A stretch of 9,909 nt of DNA. Source: an uncultured Desulfovibrio sp. GTDB taxonomy: Bacteria; Desulfobacterota; Desulfovibrionia; Desulfovibrionales; Desulfovibrionaceae. Below, piece by piece: positions 1-7,134 of this stretch (its first letter is position 1; every line of letters begins with the position of its first letter). The translations under genes and the position numbers were made by a program. The stretch lies in the NCBI GenBank assembly GCA_900550745.1, contig URTO01000046.1:1-9909 (forward strand), in the 5' to 3' direction. Under the pieces are notes generated by a model, which had not been told where the DNA came from, did no database searches, and worked only from the letters and a program-made list of their open reading frames with translations.

Positions 1-140
1 TTTGAAAAAAATCATCACAAAGGCAAATGCCTCTCCACCCGCCGATACTTGACCGTCGGGCTTCGGGTTCCCCCTCATCGAATCTCGGCGGTTGTGGCAA
101 CGTGCGAGGGATGCTACTCCCCAAATACAGGAGGTGCGCT
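1..140 (+). other. Leader region upstream of the methyltransferase, with inverted repeats
   Basis: No convincing gene is seen here. The sequence contains several complementary segments: AGGC/GCCT at 21-24 and 29-32, CCGCCGA/TCGGCGG at 39-45 and 85-91, CCCTC/GAGGG at 72-76 and 106-110, and GTTG/CAAC at 91-94 and 98-101. The second and third pairs interleave, so they would be mutually exclusive or form a pseudoknot. TTGACC at 50-55 could be a -35 box, but no good -10 follows at the right distance. Read on the minus strand, 113-122 is GGGGAGTAGC, which matches the 5' core I remember for yybP-ykoY manganese riboswitches; the rest of that motif is not clearly present. A minus-strand frame from an ATG at 78 is open to the left edge but only 26 codons are visible, too few to call. 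Confidence 0.3.
129..134 (+). promoter_or_regulatory. Strong ribosome binding site of the methyltransferase
   Basis: AGGAGG lies six bases before the ATG at 141. This decides the start: the frame is open further upstream to an ATG at 27, but that one has no comparable site and would add residues that do not look like the family. Confidence 0.85.
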
Positions 141-1148
141 ATGAAAAACTGGACCCCTTCCGCCTTGCTCCACGCTTCAGGAATGTATTGGGAAAGCTGC
201 GCTATCCACGCCGCCGTGCATCTGGACGTATTCACCCCGCTGGCCAACGGGCCGCTGACTGTGGCGGAACTCGCCGACCGGACAGGGTGCGCCCCCCAAA
301 GCCTCGGCCGCCTTATAACCGCCCTGTGCGGCATGGGCCTGCTGAGCCGCCAAGGTGAAACCTGCGAACTGCCGCCCTTTTCGCGGGATCACCTGTGCCG
401 CGGCAACCCCGGCTATATCGGGCATATTGTGGAACACCACCGCCACCTTATGCCCGGCTGGGCCAAACTGGACGAGGCCGTCCGCGAAAACAGGCCGATC
501 CGCCGCCGCTCTTCCGTCGAGGCCGAGGATGCGGGCGAGCGGGAAAGTTTCCTCATGGGGATGTACAATATCGCCAACGCTCAGGCGGAACGCAGCGTTC
601 CGCACATCGACCTTTCCGGCCGTTCCCACCTGCTTGATCTCGGCGGCGCGACCGGGGCCTATGCCATCCACTTCTGCCGCCGCAACCCCGGCTTGAGCGC
701 CACGGTTTTCGATCTCCCCACAACACGCCCCTTTGCGGAACGCGTCATCGCCGATTCAGGCATGGCCGATCGCATCGTTTTCACGGGCGGGGACTTTACC
801 ACCGAAGACCTTCCCGGCGGGTTCGATGTAGCTTGGCTCTCCCAGATCCTGCACGGCGCGGGCTTTGACGAGTCCGCCAACATTGTACGGAAAGCCGCGC
901 AGTCGCTCGTTCCGGGCGGCCTTCTGCTCATTCAGGAATTCATCCTCGACGACAACCGCAGCGGGCCGCAGCACCCGGCGCTGTTTGATCTCAACATGCT
1001 TGTCGGGACGCCTGACGGGCAGTCCTACACAAGGCAGGAGCTTGCCGGATTCATGCGCAACGCGGGGCTTGAGGACATCCGCCGCCTCCCGCTGGATCTT
1101 CCGCAGGGGTGCGGCATCATGGCCGGGACGGTGCCTGTGGGCGTATAA
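141..1148 (+). CDS. SAM-dependent methyltransferase, O-methyltransferase family 2 type
   Basis: Predicted 335-residue cytosolic enzyme that transfers a methyl group from S-adenosylmethionine. The N-terminal ~85 residues fit the winged-helix dimerisation domain of the family (VAELADRTGC..SLGRLITALCGMGLL). The catalytic Rossmann domain follows: motif I LDLGGATG at 165-172, the acidic residue ending strand 2 in VFDLP (Asp191), GDF at 217-219, LHGAGFDE around 237-244, whose His238 aligns with the catalytic histidine of plant-type O-methyltransferases, and PGGLLLIQE at 258-266. Relatives include acetylserotonin, hydroxyneurosporene and polyketide O-methyltransferases, so the acceptor cannot be read from sequence. 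It is transcribed towards the phn operon and is probably an independent unit; a hairpin follows ten bases after its stop. No phosphonate role is evident. Confidence is high for the fold and low for the substrate. Confidence 0.85.
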   Translation: MKNWTPSALLHASGMYWESCAIHAAVHLDVFTPLANGPLTVAELADRTGCAPQSLGRLITALCGMGLLSRQGETCELPPFSRDHLCRGNPGYIGHIVEHHRHLMPGWAKLDEAVRENRPIRRRSSVEAEDAGERESFLMGMYNIANAQAERSVPHIDLSGRSHLLDLGGATGAYAIHFCRRNPGLSATVFDLPTTRPFAERVIADSGMADRIVFTGGDFTTEDLPGGFDVAWLSQILHGAGFDESANIVRKAAQSLVPGGLLLIQEFILDDNRSGPQHPALFDLNMLVGTPDGQSYTRQELAGFMRNAGLEDIRRLPLDLPQGCGIMAGTVPVGV

Positions 1149-1157
1149 ATTGAAAAT

Positions 1158-1197
1158 GTGGGGGAGGAAGCCTTTTGAAAAAGGCCCCCTCCCCCAC
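1158..1197 (+). terminator. Long inverted repeat after the methyltransferase, possible terminator
   Basis: GTGGGGGAGG (1158-1167) pairs perfectly with CCTCCCCCAC (1188-1197). Inside it GCCTTTT (1170-1176) pairs with AAAAGGC (1179-1185), the innermost pairs necessarily opening to form a loop, and the two stems are separated by an AA/CC mismatch. No T-run follows on the plus strand, so it is not a textbook intrinsic terminator. It resembles repeated intergenic hairpins I recall from Desulfovibrio-type genomes, so it could equally be a dispersed repeat. Confidence 0.6.
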
Positions 1198-1257
1198 GCC
1201 CCACCCGCGAAAACTTCGACTGGCGGGGAGGTTGCACGAAGGGAGTTCCGTTGCATC

Positions 1258-1288
1258 AAAGAAAAAAGGAAGCCGCCGCTTCCTTTTC
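1258..1288 (-). terminator. Rho-independent terminator of the phn operon (possibly bidirectional)
   Basis: A perfect ten-base-pair stem, AAAAGGAAGC at 1264-1273 with GCTTCCTTTT at 1278-1287, closes on the four-base loop CGCC. Read on the minus strand, downstream of phnN, the stem runs into TTTTTTCTTT, a good intrinsic terminator tail. On the plus strand it ends in TTTTCC, so it could also stop leftover transcription from the methyltransferase. It lies about 47 bases beyond the phnN stop. Confidence 0.85.
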
Positions 1289-1334
1289 CGTCCGATAACA
1301 ATATGAATTGCCGGGATAGGGTTCCCGATCAGCT

Positions 1335-1907
1335 TTACTGGCGAAAAGCCGTTTTTTCTTCAACCAACCGTGCAACCATCCGGTAAAAAGCCTCCGCCGA
1401 CTCCTCCAGCGGGCCGGAGTTGTCGATACGGCGTACCCCGTTGGGATATTCGGCAGGCATCGAAGCACGGGCGATGCGCTCTTCAATATCCGCGCCCTGT
1501 TCCCGGCCCCGCGCCAGCAGACGCGCCCGAAGTACGGCAGCGTCCACTTCCACGAGCACGGGGACAAGGCTGGGGAAACGGCGGATCGCTTCGGGCAGGT
1601 ATCCCCGTGAACCGTTCATGAGCACCACGTGCCCGTGAGCAAGCGTGATTTCGATGCCTTTCCCGATGCCGTACCGGAGGCCGTGGCTTTGCCAGTCCAT
1701 CACGAACTCCCCGGACGCCGCCATAGCCGCGAACCGTTCCGGGGAAACGGCGATATGGCGTTCGCCCCTAGCAGAGAGAGGCCGCGTGATGTATCGCCGG
1801 GCGAAGGCCACCGGGAGCCCCTGCAAACGGGGACGCAAGGCTTGCAGCAGGCTGTCCTTGCCCGAACCCGAAGCGCCCATGACGTAAACAAGCTGGCCCT
1901 GCCGCAT
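1335..1907 (-). CDS. phnN: Ribose 1,5-bisphosphokinase
   Basis: Predicted 190-residue cytosolic kinase, close to the usual PhnN length. In the C-P lyase pathway it phosphorylates ribose-1,5-bisphosphate with ATP to give PRPP, returning the ribose scaffold to nucleotide synthesis. The P-loop GASGSGKDS is at 11-19, after the first strand LVYVM. ITRPLSARGERH (about 40-51) and the YGIGKGIE segment (79-86) are the guanylate-kinase-like substrate region of this family. The start codon shares its A with the phnM stop (TGATG), and GGAGG at 1915-1919 lies seven bases upstream, so the start is well supported. It is the last gene of the operon and is followed by a strong terminator. I see no sign of damage. 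Confidence 0.95.
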   Translation of the reverse strand: MRQGQLVYVMGASGSGKDSLLQALRPRLQGLPVAFARRYITRPLSARGERHIAVSPERFAAMAASGEFVMDWQSHGLRYGIGKGIEITLAHGHVVLMNGSRGYLPEAIRRFPSLVPVLVEVDAAVLRARLLARGREQGADIEERIARASMPAEYPNGVRRIDNSGPLEESAEAFYRMVARLVEEKTAFRQ

Positions 1908-3046
1908 CAGAAAACCTCCGTGCCTTCCCGCCAGACATTCCGAACCACGGGCTGCCCCTCAACCATGCCCACACGCACAAGATCCGCCCGCCGCCCCACT
2001 TCGAGGCTGCCGCGATCCGTGAGGCCCACGGCTTCGGCGGGATTGGCGGTCACGAGCCCCACCGCAGCCGGGAGGGACATATACCCGCCCTCGCTCAAAG
2101 CAAAAGCCGCTTCAAGAAGGCTGACGGGCACATAGTCCGAGGAAAGGCTCCCCAGATACCCGGCCTGTGCGATCTCCAGCGCGGAAATGTTCCCCGAATG
2201 CGAGCCGCCGCGCACCACGTTGGGCGCTCCCATGAGCACGAGCATACCGTTTTCGGAGGCATGGCGCGCCGCCTCCATCGTGGTGGGGAATTCGCTGATG
2301 GCGATGCCGTTATCGAGGGCTTCTTCGACGTGTTCCACAAGCGTGTCGTCGTGGCTCGCCATCGGCAGGCCGCGTTCCCTGCAGAAAGCCATAACGGACG
2401 CGGCATTGTCCTCCGCGCAGCCGTCGCGCGCGGTCTGAAGGCGCTCGACGACCTGCTCGAATTCCTCATCCGTCCACGAGGCGATGTTGCTGTAATAGGT
2501 GCGGTAGGAAGAGGTATCGCGCCACTGCCGCTGGCCCGGCGTGTGATCCATGAGCGAAACGAGGCTGAGCGCGGGCGTATCGGACAGCGGGAAGAAAAGA
2601 TCCTGCATCCGGGGGTCGGCCACTTCACAGCGCAGGTGCAGCAGGTGCTCAGACCGGAGTTTCCCGGTGGAGCGACAACTGTTCAGCGCGCCCACGGCCT
2701 TGCCGAGCATGGCGATACGGCCTTTGTCGTGGTACTCGCCCACGGAAAGGGCATCGAAGACGGTCGTGATCCCGGACGCGATGATCTGGGCGTCGTGGGC
2801 GAAAAAGGCGGGCACGCCCTGAGGCCAGAGCACTTTGGGGCGCGGGATGAAATGCTTTTCAAGGTTGTCGGTGTGGAGCTCCACAAGGCCGGGCATCAAG
2901 TAGTCGCCTTCCAGATCGATGCGTTCCGCGAGCGAACTCGCGCCGTTGTCGAGAGAAACGATGCGCCCGTCGCGGACGACGAGAGTGCCCTCCACGACCG
3001 CATCGGGCGTGATCAGCTTGGCGTTGGTGAATACGGTTTCGTTCAT
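1907..3046 (-). CDS. phnM: Alpha-D-ribose 1-methylphosphonate 5-triphosphate diphosphatase
   Basis: Predicted 379-residue metal-dependent amidohydrolase, the normal PhnM length. It removes pyrophosphate from the ribosyl-phosphonate triphosphate made by the PhnG/H/I/L step, giving the 5-phosphate that PhnJ cleaves. Family signatures are intact: MPGLVELHTDNLEKH at 51-65 with metal-ligand histidine, HLRCE at 137-141, SLMDHTPGQRQ at 164-174, SHDD at 231-234, GAPNVVRGGSHSGN at 273-286, SSDY at 302-305, and the C-terminal GRRADLV expected of the beta-sandwich part. The ATG at 3046 is chosen because it gives the family N-terminus; the frame continues upstream into phnL, but that extension is unlike PhnM. 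Only a weak AAGAG site precedes it. The 25-base gap from phnL is the largest within the core gene cluster. Confidence 0.96.
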   Translation of the reverse strand: MNETVFTNAKLITPDAVVEGTLVVRDGRIVSLDNGASSLAERIDLEGDYLMPGLVELHTDNLEKHFIPRPKVLWPQGVPAFFAHDAQIIASGITTVFDALSVGEYHDKGRIAMLGKAVGALNSCRSTGKLRSEHLLHLRCEVADPRMQDLFFPLSDTPALSLVSLMDHTPGQRQWRDTSSYRTYYSNIASWTDEEFEQVVERLQTARDGCAEDNAASVMAFCRERGLPMASHDDTLVEHVEEALDNGIAISEFPTTMEAARHASENGMLVLMGAPNVVRGGSHSGNISALEIAQAGYLGSLSSDYVPVSLLEAAFALSEGGYMSLPAAVGLVTANPAEAVGLTDRGSLEVGRRADLVRVGMVEGQPVVRNVWREGTEVF

Positions 3047-3071
3047 GGCTGTATGCTCTTGATGAAAAAGG

Positions 3072-3761
3072 TTACGGGCGTCTGACGGGAATGGTGCGGT
3101 CGGCCACGGCTTCGCGGGCCACGTCATCGTGGAAAATGCCCACGATGGCGGCCCCGTCCCCGCGCGCCTCGCGGATCAGGTCGATGACCACCTGCCGGTT
3201 CGCGCCGTCCAGCGAGGCCGTGGGCTCGTCGAGCAGAAGGATGGGGGACGGGCGGATGAAACCGCGCGCGATGTTCACCCGCTGCTGCTCGCCGCCGGAA
3301 AACGTGGCGGGCGCGATGTGCCACAGGCGTTCGGGCAGGTTCAGCCGGGAAAGCAGCCCTTCGGCGCGGCGGCGGGCGGCGGCCTGCCCTTCGCCCGCCT
3401 CAAGCAGGGGTTCCGCGACCAGATCCAGCGTGCTCACGCGGGGGATGACCCGCAGGAACTGGCTGACGTAGCTGATGCAGCCCCGCCGCAGCCGGATGAC
3501 GGTTCGGGGATCGGCGCTGGTGATGTCCACATCCTCCCCGCCGCAGCGAACCCGGATGGAGCCGCCCGTGGGGAGGTAGTTGCCGTAGAGGGCGCGCAGG
3601 AGCGTGGACTTGCCCGCGCCGGACGGCCCGTGCAGGGCGACGCACTCGCCAGCGTCCACGGAAAAGCTGATCCCGGAAAGGGCCTCGATCGCCACCCCGC
3701 CCTGCTGGTGCAGCACGAAGGTCTTGCTCAGGTTTCGGACTTCAATGATGGGAGTGTTCAT
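3072..3761 (-). CDS. phnL: C-P lyase ABC-type ATPase subunit PhnL
   Basis: Predicted 229-residue ABC ATPase. Walker A GPSGAGKS is at 45-52, the Q-loop glutamine at 101 (VSQF), the signature FSGGEQQ at 154-160, Walker B ILLLDEP at 174-180, and the switch-histidine region at 211 (FHDD). In E. coli PhnL is needed with PhnG, PhnH and PhnI for the step that swaps adenine of ATP for phosphonate, and it is not a transporter component. FHDD in place of the transporter-type THD, and the opening IEVRNLSKTF, match PhnL rather than PhnC. It starts three bases after the phnK stop with AAGGG six bases upstream of the ATG, so it is clearly co-transcribed. It looks complete. Confidence 0.95.
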   Translation of the reverse strand: MNTPIIEVRNLSKTFVLHQQGGVAIEALSGISFSVDAGECVALHGPSGAGKSTLLRALYGNYLPTGGSIRVRCGGEDVDITSADPRTVIRLRRGCISYVSQFLRVIPRVSTLDLVAEPLLEAGEGQAAARRRAEGLLSRLNLPERLWHIAPATFSGGEQQRVNIARGFIRPSPILLLDEPTASLDGANRQVVIDLIREARGDGAAIVGIFHDDVAREAVADRTIPVRRP

Positions 3762-3764
3762 GGC

Positions 3765-4550
3765 TTACCCTTGCAGGATGGAAGAGACGAGGAGTTGCGT
3801 GTAGGCGTGATGCGGATCGTCGAGCACCTGATCGGTGAGCCCCGTTTCCACGACCTCCCCCCGGTACATGACCATGAGCCGGTGCGAGAGCAGGCGGGCC
3901 ACGGCGAGATCGTGGGTGACGAGGATGACCGCCAGATCCATGTCCAGCACAAGATGGCGCAGAAGGTCGAGCAGACGGGCCTGCACGGACACGTCGAGGC
4001 CGCCGGTGGGCTCGTCCATGAACACCAGACGCGGCGACGTGACGAGGTTCCGGGCGATTTGCAGGCGCTGCTGCATTCCCCCGGAATAGAGGGCGGGCTT
4101 GTCGTCGATGCGCCCGGCGTCGATCTCCACGCGCTCCAGCCATTGCAGGGCCCTGCCGCGCAGCGTGCCGTAATGTCGCGCGCCTTCGGCCATCAGCCGT
4201 TCGCCGATGTTCGCCCCGGCGCTGACCTGCATACGCAGGCCGTCCGAGGGGCGCTGGTGCACGAATCCCAGTTCGGAGCGCAGAAGGCGGCGCTTTTCGC
4301 CTTCCGGCAATGCATGGATATTCCGCTCACGCCCGGCGGCGTCACGGTAGGCAATCGTCCCGGAGGTCGGTTCCATGCGCCCCGAAAGCATGTTCAGGAG
4401 CGTGCTTTTGCCCGACCCGGATTCGCCCACGATGCCGAGCACTTCACCGGGCCAGAGGTCGAAGGAGACGTCACGGCAGCCGATGTGCTCCCCGTAACGG
4501 CGGGTCAGGTTCCTGGCCGACAGGATGGGGGCGGCGTTCCAGTCTTTCAT
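3765..4550 (-). CDS. phnK: C-P lyase ABC-type ATPase subunit PhnK
   Basis: Predicted 261-residue ABC ATPase. Walker A GESGSGKS is at 42-49, the Q-loop in VHQRP at 98-101, signature YSGGMQQ at 155-161, Walker B LVFMDEP at 175-181, and the switch histidine in THD at 212-214. PhnK is known to bind the PhnG2H2I2J2 core through PhnJ and to be required for phosphonate growth. It resembles the dipeptide-transport ATPases, including the C-terminal DDPHHAYTQLL, but its place directly after phnJ identifies it. ATG at 4550 is supported by GGGAGG at 4557-4562, six bases upstream, and overlaps the phnJ stop by four bases (ATGA). The frame is open further upstream inside phnJ, but that part is antisense-like noise. 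Confidence 0.95.
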   Translation of the reverse strand: MKDWNAAPILSARNLTRRYGEHIGCRDVSFDLWPGEVLGIVGESGSGKSTLLNMLSGRMEPTSGTIAYRDAAGRERNIHALPEGEKRRLLRSELGFVHQRPSDGLRMQVSAGANIGERLMAEGARHYGTLRGRALQWLERVEIDAGRIDDKPALYSGGMQQRLQIARNLVTSPRLVFMDEPTGGLDVSVQARLLDLLRHLVLDMDLAVILVTHDLAVARLLSHRLMVMYRGEVVETGLTDQVLDDPHHAYTQLLVSSILQG

Positions 4551-5431
4551 TGCGCGCCTCCCTGCCCGTCCCGCAAGGCGGCGCGGCGGGCGCAACAGTC
4601 GGTATCGGAACATACGAACATGCGGTTCCCCTGATCGTCGAGGATGACTTCGTCCAGATAGGTGTCCGTGGAGCCGCAGATGGCGCAGGCCTCGTCCCAC
4701 GACTGCACGGTAAAGGGGTAATCCTCGAAATCGAGGCTTTCCACGTCGGTATACGGCGGAATGGCGTACAGCCGCTTTTCGCGCCCAGCCCCGAAGAGCT
4801 GCAGCGCCGGGCACTGGTGCATCTTGGGGTTGTCGAAACGCGGGATGGGCGAGGGGCTCATGATGTACCGGCCGGCCACGCGCACGGGGTAATCGAAGCC
4901 CGTGGCGATGGTCCCGTGATGTACGATGTCCTCGTACAGCTTGACGTTCATGATCCCGTATTCCTCCAGCGCGTGGAGGGTGCGGGTTTCCTGTTCGCTC
5001 GGTTCAAGCCAGCGCAGCGGCTCCGGCAGCGGCACCTGATACACCATGATCTGCGACTCGGTGAGCGGCTGTTCGGGGATGCGGTGGCGGGTCTGGATGA
5101 TGGTGGCCTCGTCCGTATGGGTCGTGGTGGCGACGCCGGTGGTCTTACGGAAGAAATCCCGGATGGACACGGCGTTGGTGGTGTCGTCGGAACCCTGATC
5201 GATGACCTTGAGCACATCGTCCCTGCCGAGGATGCTCGCGGTAATCTGAATCCCGCCGGTCCCCCACCCGCAGGGCATGGGCATCTCGCGGCTGGCGAAC
5301 GGCACCTGATAGCCGGGGATGGCCACGGCCTTGAGGAGCCCCCGCCGGATCATGCGTTTGGTCGTTTCGTCAAGATAGGCGAACGCATAGCCCTCAAGCG
5401 GCGCGCTCGCGCAAACGTCGGTCTGTGACAT
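4547..5431 (-). CDS. phnJ: Alpha-D-ribose 1-methylphosphonate 5-phosphate C-P lyase (radical SAM)
   Basis: Predicted 294-residue catalytic subunit that splits the carbon-phosphorus bond by radical chemistry, using a [4Fe-4S] cluster and SAM, and releases the alkane and a cyclic ribose phosphate. The cysteine pattern CX2CX21CX5C is exact at residues 249, 252, 274 and 280, matching the four functional cysteines of E. coli PhnJ; the last corresponds to the proposed thiyl-radical residue. Gly40 in IPGYQVPF lines up with the glycine proposed to carry the radical, eight residues later than in E. coli, the same offset as the cysteines. REMPMPCGWGTGG (48-60) and HQCPALQLFGAGREKR are also family blocks. 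It starts immediately after the phnI stop, with AAGGA seven bases upstream inside phnI. All key residues are present, so it should be active. Confidence 0.97.
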   Translation of the reverse strand: MSQTDVCASAPLEGYAFAYLDETTKRMIRRGLLKAVAIPGYQVPFASREMPMPCGWGTGGIQITASILGRDDVLKVIDQGSDDTTNAVSIRDFFRKTTGVATTTHTDEATIIQTRHRIPEQPLTESQIMVYQVPLPEPLRWLEPSEQETRTLHALEEYGIMNVKLYEDIVHHGTIATGFDYPVRVAGRYIMSPSPIPRFDNPKMHQCPALQLFGAGREKRLYAIPPYTDVESLDFEDYPFTVQSWDEACAICGSTDTYLDEVILDDQGNRMFVCSDTDCCARRAALRDGQGGAQ

Positions 5432-6541
5432 CTAGATATCCTTGTCGTTCTGCCGCTTGGCGCGCAAGCCGCGGATAAGGGAAAGATCGGCCTGAAAGTC
5501 CACGTAGTGCGGCAGCTTGATGTGCTGGACAAAGCCCGAGGCGTCCACGTTGTCGCCGTGCAGGAGCACGAATTCGGGGTTCTGCGCCGGGCCGACGACG
5601 GGTTCATCCAGTTCCTTGGCGCGGAGGGCGCGATCCGTGATGGACATGGACAGCGCCTTGCGCTCGTTGTTGCCGAAAACCAGCCCGTAGCCCCGCGTGA
5701 AGCACGGCGGGCGGGCCGTCCCGGTATAGCGGCTCACGGTTTCGCATTCGGTCAGCTCGATTTCGCCGATAACGACATCGAAGCCGAGCTCTTCGGAGAA
5801 AAAGGACACTTCCACCCATCCCCGGCGCAGTTCTCCGGTGAAGGGATGCACAGCGCCGAAGCCGCGCTGCGTGGAGTAGGCCATGCCGAGCAGAAACCCT
5901 TCGTCGGCGCGGGCCAGCGCCTGAAGGCGCACGCCGCGATCCGCCGGGTCATCGGCGGGCAGTTCCAGAGGCTGGCGGGTGATGTCGCGGCAGGCACCGT
6001 CCTCCGACGGCGCGGGCCGTTCGAGCAGCCCTTCCGCAACCAGCGCGTCGAGCGCACGCGGCAGCGGCCCGCCGAGCGGGGAATCCGCATCGGTTTCTAC
6101 TGGAAGAGGGGAAGGTTCGGCGGCTCCGGCTTCAGCGCGGGAGAGGCTGCGATCCAGCAGGCGGTGCGTATAGTCGAACGTCGCACCAAGGATCTGCCCG
6201 CCGGGGAGATCCTTCCATGTGGCGGAAATGCGCCGCAGCACGCGCATGGCTGACGTATCCACGGCAAGCGAACTGCCGAACCGGGGAAGCGTAGTCCGGT
6301 AGGCGCGGACGAGGAACACGGCTTCCACCAAATCGCCCTGCGCCTGCTTGATGGCCAGCGCGGCAAGATCCCGGTCGTACAGCGAGCCTTCGGCCATGAC
6401 CCGATCCACGGCAAGCCGCAACTGCCCGATCAACTGTTCGATCCCCAGAGCGGGGACGGAGGGGTCTCCCCGCCCTTCCCGGCGGAGGAGTTCGTGGGCG
6501 GCGGAAATGGCCTTTTCCCCGCCTTTGACCGCTACATACAT
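5432..6541 (-). CDS. phnI: C-P lyase core subunit PhnI (nucleosidase)
   Basis: Predicted 369-residue subunit of the C-P lyase core complex. PhnI alone shows nucleosidase activity on ATP or GTP; with PhnG, PhnH and PhnL it forms the ribose 1-phosphonate triphosphate. The start MYVAVKGGEKAI is the family's hallmark. Conserved blocks AYRTTLPRFG (80-89) and LPGGQILGATFDYTHRLLD (112-130) follow. Near the C-terminus HIKLPH gives His340 and His345, five residues apart, which match the paired histidines reported at the PhnI-PhnJ interface in the E. coli complex. A good ribosome site, AGGAG at 6550-6554, precedes the ATG by eight bases within the end of phnH, and the two genes overlap by ten bases. 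No damage is seen. Confidence 0.96.
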   Translation of the reverse strand: MYVAVKGGEKAISAAHELLRREGRGDPSVPALGIEQLIGQLRLAVDRVMAEGSLYDRDLAALAIKQAQGDLVEAVFLVRAYRTTLPRFGSSLAVDTSAMRVLRRISATWKDLPGGQILGATFDYTHRLLDRSLSRAEAGAAEPSPLPVETDADSPLGGPLPRALDALVAEGLLERPAPSEDGACRDITRQPLELPADDPADRGVRLQALARADEGFLLGMAYSTQRGFGAVHPFTGELRRGWVEVSFFSEELGFDVVIGEIELTECETVSRYTGTARPPCFTRGYGLVFGNNERKALSMSITDRALRAKELDEPVVGPAQNPEFVLLHGDNVDASGFVQHIKLPHYVDFQADLSLIRGLRAKRQNDKDI

Positions 6542-7134
6542 GACGCACTCTCCTGAGGCAGACGTTCAAGGCGCGTGGTGCGCGGCAGACCGGCCACGCC
6601 GTCGGCGCCGCACAGCAGCATGTCCACGCCGAGCGGGAAGCCCGACGTATTCTCGCGCCACCGCTCCGCAAAATCTTCGGGCAACGTGCAGGTAAAGGCA
6701 GTTTCTCCGCAGATGCCGGGGCCGGAAGCCCGGAAACGGGTTCCCGCATCAAAGGCCAGACCGGCAAGCAGGACGGTTGCGGAACGGTCGGGATAGGCGG
6801 GAACGCCCTGCGCGAAAGCGGACAGGGGCGGCAGTTCGGCAACGTCCGCCACCAGCACGAAGGCCGCCTTGTCCGCCTCTTCGACGATCGGACAGCCGCA
6901 GTGGAAACGGAGCCACGTTGTCGTTCCATCCTTCCGCAGGCCCGGAGAGAGCCAGAGCGGGGATTCGCCGTCGCACAGGGTCAAGGCAAGATCCGCCAGC
7001 ACGGGCGAAAGGCCGTCCGGCACGGACTGGGGGAATACGGGCAGGCGGCAAAGCCGCGCGGGACGGGACATGGCGTCGAGCACAACGCGGAACACCCGCT
7101 GCATATCGAATACGGGCTGAGAAAAGGCCGGCAT
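6532..7134 (-). CDS. phnH: C-P lyase core subunit PhnH
   Basis: Predicted 200-residue structural subunit of the PhnG2H2I2J2 core, close to the usual ~195. It has no known catalytic residues of its own and adopts a PLP-transferase-like fold without cofactor. Recognisable blocks are FSQPVFDMQRVFRVVLDAMSRPA near the N-terminus, the central SPLWLSPG and TTWLRFHCGCPI segments, and GFPLGVDMLL..GVAGLPRTTRLE at the C-terminus, all typical of the family. The ATG at 7134 shares its A with the phnG stop (TGATG) and has GAGGAG about seven bases upstream; an in-frame TTG one codon earlier is possible but less likely. It overlaps phnI by ten bases. Confidence 0.94.
   Translation of the reverse strand: MPAFSQPVFDMQRVFRVVLDAMSRPARLCRLPVFPQSVPDGLSPVLADLALTLCDGESPLWLSPGLRKDGTTTWLRFHCGCPIVEEADKAAFVLVADVAELPPLSAFAQGVPAYPDRSATVLLAGLAFDAGTRFRASGPGICGETAFTCTLPEDFAERWRENTSGFPLGVDMLLCGADGVAGLPRTTRLERLPQESASCM

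Larger units (their letters stand above)
1149..1334. other. Convergent intergenic region between methyltransferase and phnN
   Basis: Some 186 bases with no open frame worth calling. It contains two hairpins, at 1158-1197 and 1264-1287, listed separately. Between them I see only a weak CCCGC/GCGGG pairing and nothing promoter-like. The arrangement fits a shared transcription stop zone for two genes that face each other. Confidence 0.6.

Noticed and set aside
1..78. Start of a divergent minus-strand gene from the ATG at 78
   Set aside because: Only 26 codons are visible, a second minus frame is also open, and there is no good ribosome site, so it cannot be told from chance.
27..140. Upstream extension of the methyltransferase to an ATG at 27
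   Set aside because: AGGAGG sits six bases before the ATG at 141, and the extra 38 residues are Pro/Arg/Ser-rich and do not match the family N-terminus.
2198..3085. A 295-codon open frame on the plus strand antisense to phnM
   Set aside because: It is a shadow of phnM, composed of His/Arg/Gly-rich sequence without domain signatures or a ribosome site.
3047..3127. Upstream extension of phnM into phnL
   Set aside because: The family N-terminus begins at the ATG at 3046; the extra 27 residues are read from the out-of-frame end of phnL.
3129..4634. A 501-codon open frame on the plus strand antisense to phnL and phnK
   Set aside because: The opposite strand encodes two complete ABC ATPases with all motifs. 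The plus frame has no recognisable domain, no ribosome site, and is the usual shadow of GC-rich coding DNA.
4310..5428. A 372-codon open frame on the plus strand antisense to phnJ and the start of phnK
   Set aside because: phnJ is certain on the minus strand with its exact cysteine pattern; the plus frame is low-complexity Arg/Gly/Ala-rich and unlike any family I know.
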